DNA of 64,000 nt from contig JAJFZO010000287.1 of assembly GCA_021397835.1 (NCBI GenBank), positions 994,501 through 1,058,500 on the forward strand. The letters are read 5' to 3'. The notes under the pieces are model-generated. The model saw only the letters and a list, made by a program, of their open reading frames with translations. It was not told where the DNA came from and did no database searches. How positions within the stretch are numbered: the first letter of the stretch is position 1; each line of letters starts with the position of its first letter. This document shows positions 58,579 through 64,000 of the stretch, in pieces. The DNA comes from Moringa oleifera. Taxonomy: Eukaryota; Streptophyta; Magnoliopsida; Brassicales; Moringaceae. The translations under genes and the position numbers were made by a program.

Positions 58579-60999
58579 TTGTTTCCTAAATGTATGGGAA
58601 AACCTTTTTTCTTACATAATTATGTATCGTAAGATGTATAAATATAAACATATATATATATATATCTTTTCAAACCGTTATTATTTTTCATGAAAAATTA
58701 TTCTTTTTTATTTTATTTTTCCAACTCATGAGATATAGTAATTTTTTATTATTATTATTTCTTATTTTAATTATTTCAAAAATAGATATGAAATTGATCT
58801 CGTGACGGAGAACAATAATCCACTTTGACTTTAATTAGAAAGTTAGTGGGTCTTACTTTTGAATCCCTCAATAGATGTCACACTCTCGTATATGATAACG
58901 TCAACTTTTTAATTTTCTTTTTTCTTTTAGAAACATAGATTAATTGAATATAAAAGTGTTAGAAGAAACACAAAATGAGAAAATACAATTACGTAATTAC
59001 AGCTAAAACTAGGCAAATAAGTGTAATGTTTAAACTTTAGTTATTATACATATGCTCCTAGAGATATAGACTCCCAACACTTTGATCTCTAATTAATTAA
59101 AATTATGATTAATTATATTAAAGGTATACAATTTTTTAAATTAAAATTTATAAAAAATATATATTAATTAAATAATATAAATTTTGACATTTTTCTCATT
59201 GTGAAACTTTATCTATTAAATTTCATCAATCTTAGTGTTGATAAATGTTAATTTGTAAAAATAACTATAATATTTTTGTAATAGTTAATTATCATATTTT
59301 TTAAATTTTTCTTTTTTTTTTTTTACATTCTTTCTCCCCTATTTTCATACTCAAGCTTTCCTTGATATCATAATACATTGCTCAGCTAATCGTCATATCA
59401 AATTTATTCTTCGATTTTTCTTTTTTCAAGTTGCTCAGTTTCACATGTTAAAACAACGTATTATGGTAGCAAAGAAAAGATCGAGCGTGAGAATAGAGAA
59501 GAAAAGAAAAAAAAAAAGAACTATGATGATTAATTATTATAATTATCATTTTCACAAGTCAAAAATTCACTAGTGTTAAAGTACACGAAATCTATTGAAT
59601 GGACCAAATAACAAAAAAGGTCTTTAACTAATAAAATTGTTGTAGGCAATTAACCTTTAAAATCAATATCTCTGTCTTTATTTATGCTAATTTTAATGAA
59701 TGGAATCAATTTCTATCTTTCAACCCCTCAATGTTCATCTGAATTTTCACTGTCCCCATCTCACGAGTCAGTGACAATATCCTCATTGCCTCAGCCTTCA
59801 CAAGTTTCAGGTGAGGACAAGACACGGATTCGCTTTTCGGGTCGAACGCGGCGCCGTCCATCATGCAATAAATCTTTCTCACATTGATAGCTGCAGTGTT
59901 GTGGATATTTTGGGAAGATACATATCATAATGTGAATCCATGAAAACAGATAGACAATCCAGGTCAATGGTTTATTTTAATAGCATTTTAGGGAAGAGGC
60001 TACAAGTTTCCAGAGTAAAATACACTCTTTCATGTACGTACACTGAAGAAAGTAATATAATTTATAAGGTCAAGATGGAAACAAATGAGAGTAGGAGGCC
60101 GGAACGGTCGGTTCAAAAATGACAAGAGATGGTGAGAAATTCAAATTGTAGGATCATTACTTGATCAAGCAATTGATATGAATGAATTAGATCGCATGAA
60201 GTCAATATGTATTGTCGTATAATATTACATATTTATTGAAGTTGGTGAAAATTGTAAGCAAAAGTTTCATCATTCTTGTTTAATTATATTACCTAACTGT
60301 AATTTGATGACCAATCAGATTAATGAATTGGTAACCAAATCTTATTGGCGATGGATTCTACTTTGAAGGACAGACTCCCCCCACTGTACCTCACACTGAC
60401 TTTAGGGTTTTCAGCTTCCAGTAGTATCTTTCTTCCATAGTTATACATTCTACAGATACCCTCTATCCTTTCTCTCTCTCTCTCCCCTCTCTCTCACTGT
60501 CATTATATATAATATCCATGAGGATGATGAGAGGAGGGTTGTCAGTGTCATTGAAAATTCTCTATCTTCTCTCATCGGCTGAGTCAAAGTTTGTATATAT
60601 CTGCTTGTAATTTGTGTATACATGCAGCCTCCCATAATGCAAGAGTCAAGCAAGAAGAGATCCTTCTCGATATCCTTCCACTCCATTTGAGACTTACAGA
60701 CTAAAAGACAAAACCTTAGATAGAGGTACACATCATGTCTCCCTCTCTCTTGATGGCTGGGAGTCAATAATTCTTCTTATTTACTTGGCTTCTTTTAATT
60801 TTTTCTACAGGGAAGTCGGTCCATTCCGAGAAAATAGAGAGAATATGTCTTTTTTAAACAATTCTCTTTCTTGGATTCCTCATGAGGACCCATTTTGATA
60901 TTGTTAGTACTCTAATGAGACAGACTTCGGCTTTTACATAACAAAAAAAAGGCAAGGAAAAGTTATATTCAACAAAATTTAATTTTGAAGGATATGAGG

Positions 61000-61000
<1 letters not shown>
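58579..61000. other. Intergenic, far upstream of the NAC gene
   Basis: AT-rich to about 59650. At 59684-59887 a 67-codon + strand frame with GC-richer sequence encodes a peptide ending SGEDKTRIRFSGRTRRRPSC; it is unassigned. Another short frame is at 59940-60122. A CT-rich tract lies at about 60470-60500. No gene is called. Confidence 0.45.

Positions 61001-61001
<1 letters not shown>

Positions 61002-61038
<37 letters not shown>
61002..61038. repeat. (TA)n microsatellite
   Basis: About 37 bp of perfect TA dinucleotides roughly 2 kb upstream of the NAC start codon. Confidence 0.95.
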
Positions 61039-61040
<2 letters not shown>

Positions 61041-61404
61041 TACGTATATAGATAATGTTAGCGCTTAGCTAGCTTTTCTCTTCTTTGTTTTAACATGAAG
61101 TGTTCATGTTCGTCCAGTAATTAATGTTAATAAACAGATAATCAATTAGTGAACTGTGAAAGAGATATGAGAGAGGAAAATAACAAAAAAAAGAGAAGAA
61201 AATGGCAACGGTAGTTGTCATCAATAGACAACAGGGGGATGTGGTCACGGGTTTCTCTTGACTCATTGCATCGTCTCCCCCACAAAGACTCTAGATTTGT
61301 ACGTTCAGCTCCAACCCATCACCCACCTCTCTCGCATTTGCCAGACGTTTTTGCTCCGTCGAGCCCCACTCCCCGCCTCCCTACCAATTATGTTTCTACA
61401 ACGT

Positions 61405-61479
<75 letters not shown>
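61405..61479. repeat. (CA)n(TA)n compound microsatellite
   Basis: CA x12 (61405-61428) runs into TA x25 (61429-61479). Open frames that read through it in both directions are artefacts of the repeat. Confidence 0.95.
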
Positions 61480-63042
61480 CTTCATCTGAAATACCCATTG
61501 TTTGGTTTTTTTCTTTACTTTTTATTTGGACATAAATACAGTCGACTATGCGTTTGTCTTGTAAGAAAAGGTCTACTATATGTGTCACTGTAATAAAACG
61601 TGTATGGTTAGACAGCAATGTACACAAGTAGATTGTTTTCAAGAGATTTTGCCTTTGTGCTTAATTTCTTTGCTGGCTGTTGGTTCTTGACAAATTTTTG
61701 AGTTCGAAAAGAGGGTAATCTTTTTTATTCGTACCGTTTTAGCAAGCTGCATTATTTAGGACTTTAAGGATAACATGACCAATGTGATCATAGAGAACAA
61801 TGATGGCCACAGCCAAGGCCATTAGACTCTCAAACTCCCTGCTGTGGACAGCCTAATTGGCGACCACATTTCCATTAGTCCTACCATCATCTCTGGCACC
61901 ATTGCCAGTTTCACATAATTAATAAACAGTAAACCATATAATTTTCAACACATATCATAATTGTCATTAGTTGTATATAATATCAATACATCCCAATTTT
62001 CTTCTCTCACTCACACGTGACAGTAACTCCATTCATGGCATAGTGATCCAACTCCTCCCAATTTTCTATTCGATGCACTAATCATTACCAGTTTACAAGT
62101 TGGATGTTTAAGTACATTGAGTGTCCACTTGTAATTAAGTGCATATAGAATTAAGAGGATTTGGTGGAGAATATAGAAGTGGGATAAACAAGAAAATTTA
62201 CAGACAGATATCAAGATATTTAAACTGCACCTCCAATTATACCAATCAAAATGAAAAACCTAATAACAATAAATCAATATACACAGAAAGGCATGACAGA
62301 TTTATGCAAATTAAGAAGCACAAATGAAGCCTCGTTGTTTTCTTATGCCAACCCTGAAAAAATCCAGAAGAAAGAATTAAAGTAAGAGTTGGTATCCCAA
62401 GAAACACTAAATAACTTTGGCAGATTTGGTTTTGCAGGTTTGATTTGGAAAGAAGGATTCGTGAGACTGAAGGAAGTATATAAACCTATGGAATTTGTAT
62501 GTAAATAAATAGTGACTTAGGTGAGCAAGGCAAATTAAAAAAAAAATGGTTTAATAAATTTGGAGTTTGTATTTTTCTGGACTTTATATACAGTTGGATT
62601 CAGGAGGATATGAAAAAGAAAAGAAACTATATATATATAATTAAAAGAATTAAATAAAAGTGGAATTTGTATGGTAGAAGAAAGGTCCAAGGGCACCCTC
62701 TAGGGGGGCTGTGGACACCCTGTCTTGTTTCTGAGATGTCATTTTCTCATCTTAAACATCTTTTATGCATACCCCTTTCCTTGTAGGGCCTCAAACCTTT
62801 GTAGATCTTTCCATTAACTTTCTCTCTCTATCTTTCTATCTCTCCCTCCATTTTCTTCTCTCTTCTTCTTCATGATATCCTTTTAGGCACAGAGAGAGAG
62901 AGAAGACAATTTAACCATCTCTTATCTCTGCCTACCACTTGCCACCACCCAATTTGTACAACACCTCGCCATTTATAAAGAGGGGGAGACCCTAAAACAA
63001 AAGTTGATTAAGTGTATTGCAGTTAGTTAAGGCTTCCTGTTT
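61480..63042 (+). promoter_or_regulatory. NAC gene upstream region with CT-rich leader
   Basis: Pyrimidine-rich tracts lie at about 62818-62875 (CTTTCTCTCTCTATCTTTC-type), and a GAGAGAGAG tract at 62890-62906. Such GA/CT tracts are common in 5' leaders and promoters of plant transcription factor genes. TATA-like sequences occur at about 62626 (ATATATATAT) and at 62971 (TTATAAA, 70 bp before the ATG). The transcription start cannot be fixed. No other gene was seen in this stretch. Confidence 0.5.
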
Positions 63043-63904
63043 ATGGCAATTGCAGCTACAGCCATGAGCAACGCGCCCAGCAATAACAGCAGCAGCGACA
63101 CCAACAACGACAACAACAGTAACAACAACAAAGACGATCATGAGCATGACATGGTGATGCCAGGCTTTCGCTTCCACCCCACCGAGGAAGAACTCGTGGA
63201 GTTCTACCTTCGCCGTAAGGTTGAGGGCAAGCGCTTCAATGTTGAACTCATTACTTTTCTTGATCTTTATCGCTATGACCCTTGGGAACTTCCTGGTAAT
63301 TAAACAACACACCCACACACATGCCTCTTCCCTTTAACTTCTCTCTTTAAATTATTAAAGAATCCTCTTGCCTGTTTGTTTCTTTACTCTTTTTTTAAGT
63401 GTTCTTCTTGTTTTCTTTCTTTCTTTTTAAATTTCTCTTCTCTTTCTCTTTCTCAGTCTCTGTCTCCCTCCCCTTTTTATGTAGGTGTATATATCCTTTT
63501 CCTATGTATCGCCCTATTTATGTTATCATATCATATATGTATGCCAACTCAATCGTGGTATATGTATAGAGCACAAGATCAAAATTCGTATTTTGATCCT
63601 TATTCTAAGTGGTACATATCTTCTTCTTTGATCAGCTTTGGCAGCAATCGGGGAGAAGGAATGGTTCTTCTATGTGCCTAGAGACCGCAAGTATAGAAAT
63701 GGGGATCGGCCTAATCGTGTCACCACTTCTGGGTACTGGAAAGCTACTGGAGCTGACAGGATGATCCGAACAGAGAGTTGCCGTTCCATTGGGTTAAAGA
63801 AAACCCTAGTCTTCTACTCTGGAAAAGCTCCTAAAGGTATCCGAACCAGCTGGATCATGAACGAGTATCGTTTGCCACAGCACGAAACGGAAAAATACCA
63901 AAAG
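63043..63904 (+). CDS. NAC-domain transcription factor, 5' part (exons 1-2; 3' end outside window)
   Basis: Exon 1 is 63043-63295, the intron 63296-63635 (GTAATT...GATCAG, phase 1) and exon 2 63636-63904, followed by a phase-0 donor GTAGAT. Together they encode 174 residues; the rest is beyond the window. An N-terminal low-complexity Ser/Asn/Asp-rich tail of about 38 residues precedes a nearly complete NAC domain with subdomains in order: [56 protein letters not shown] then [13 protein letters not shown], and [21 protein letters not shown] then [10 protein letters not shown] second ATG at 63064 is an alternative start; the first is preferred because it is in frame and upstream. The domain most resembles the Arabidopsis NAC035/LOV1 subgroup ([32 protein letters not shown]), from memory and not by search. 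NAC proteins bind DNA in the nucleus; this subgroup is linked to flowering time and cold response. The rest of subdomain E and the activation region are not visible. Confidence 0.95.
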
Positions 63905-64000
63905 GTAGATGTGCATCCTTTACATCCAATAAAAAAAAAGAAAAGATAGATTTAATTTGAAGTTAGAGCATATTGCATAGAAATGATAATCTTTCTATCT

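Noticed and set aside
61215..61642. Frames containing long His-Thr and Ile-Tyr repeats
   Set aside because: They read through the (CA)n(TA)n microsatellite on both strands and have no other coding evidence.

Overview
The window is nuclear DNA from a flowering plant, probably a eudicot. It is strongly AT-rich, its short genes have GT-AG introns, TATA boxes and plant-type poly(A) signals, and most of it is filled with decayed plant transposons of the CACTA, Mutator-like (MULE), Ty3/Gypsy and Ty1/Copia types. Four genes look intact: three small secreted cysteine-rich (defensin-like, DEFL) peptide genes at about 17.7, 37.9 and 46.0 kb, all on the + strand, and the 5' part of a NAC transcription factor gene at 63.0 kb that runs off the right edge. 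The species cannot be named from the sequence alone.

Layout. 1-7.1 kb: one CACTA element whose left end lies outside the window. It carries TNP2 C-terminal domains, a second ORF with a plant-transposase domain and a Ulp1/C48-protease-like domain, an internal minisatellite of about 100 bp units, and a palindromic subterminal array. 7.1-12.9 kb: non-coding AT-rich DNA with tandem duplications and a foldback (MITE-like) element that has a second copy at 49.7 kb. 12.9-15.1 kb: a decayed MULE transposase on the minus strand. 17.6-18.1 kb: DEFL gene 1. 20.0-24.8 kb: a decayed full-pol Gypsy element, followed directly by a Copia gag fragment (24.9-25.9 kb). 26-31 kb: unassigned degraded repeats. 31.8-33.8 kb: a second MULE on the plus strand. 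34.4-35.7 kb: a minus-strand Gypsy gag fragment. 36.0-37.7 kb: three tandem copies of a unit of about 580 bp, ending at the promoter of DEFL gene 2 (37.9-38.3 kb). 39.2-42.6 kb: a second CACTA (TNP2 N-terminal half). 42.8-45.6 kb: Tat-like Gypsy pol. 46.0-46.4 kb: DEFL gene 3. 46.9-54.5 kb: mostly unassigned. 54.6-58.6 kb: a Copia element with recognisable LTRs and a 5-bp target duplication, split by a nested 1.55-kb non-autonomous LTR element. 58.6-63.0 kb: the long upstream region of the NAC gene with microsatellites.

How the parts relate. The three DEFL genes share exon structure, intron phase, peptide framework and 3' flank, so they arose by local duplication. Genes 2 and 3 also share about 160 bp of promoter and about 300 bp of downstream sequence. 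Their present spacing (20 kb and 8 kb) reflects later transposon insertion between them. Transposon genes here carry many stops and frameshifts and are treated as pseudogenes. All domain calls come from reading translations by eye; no database search was possible.
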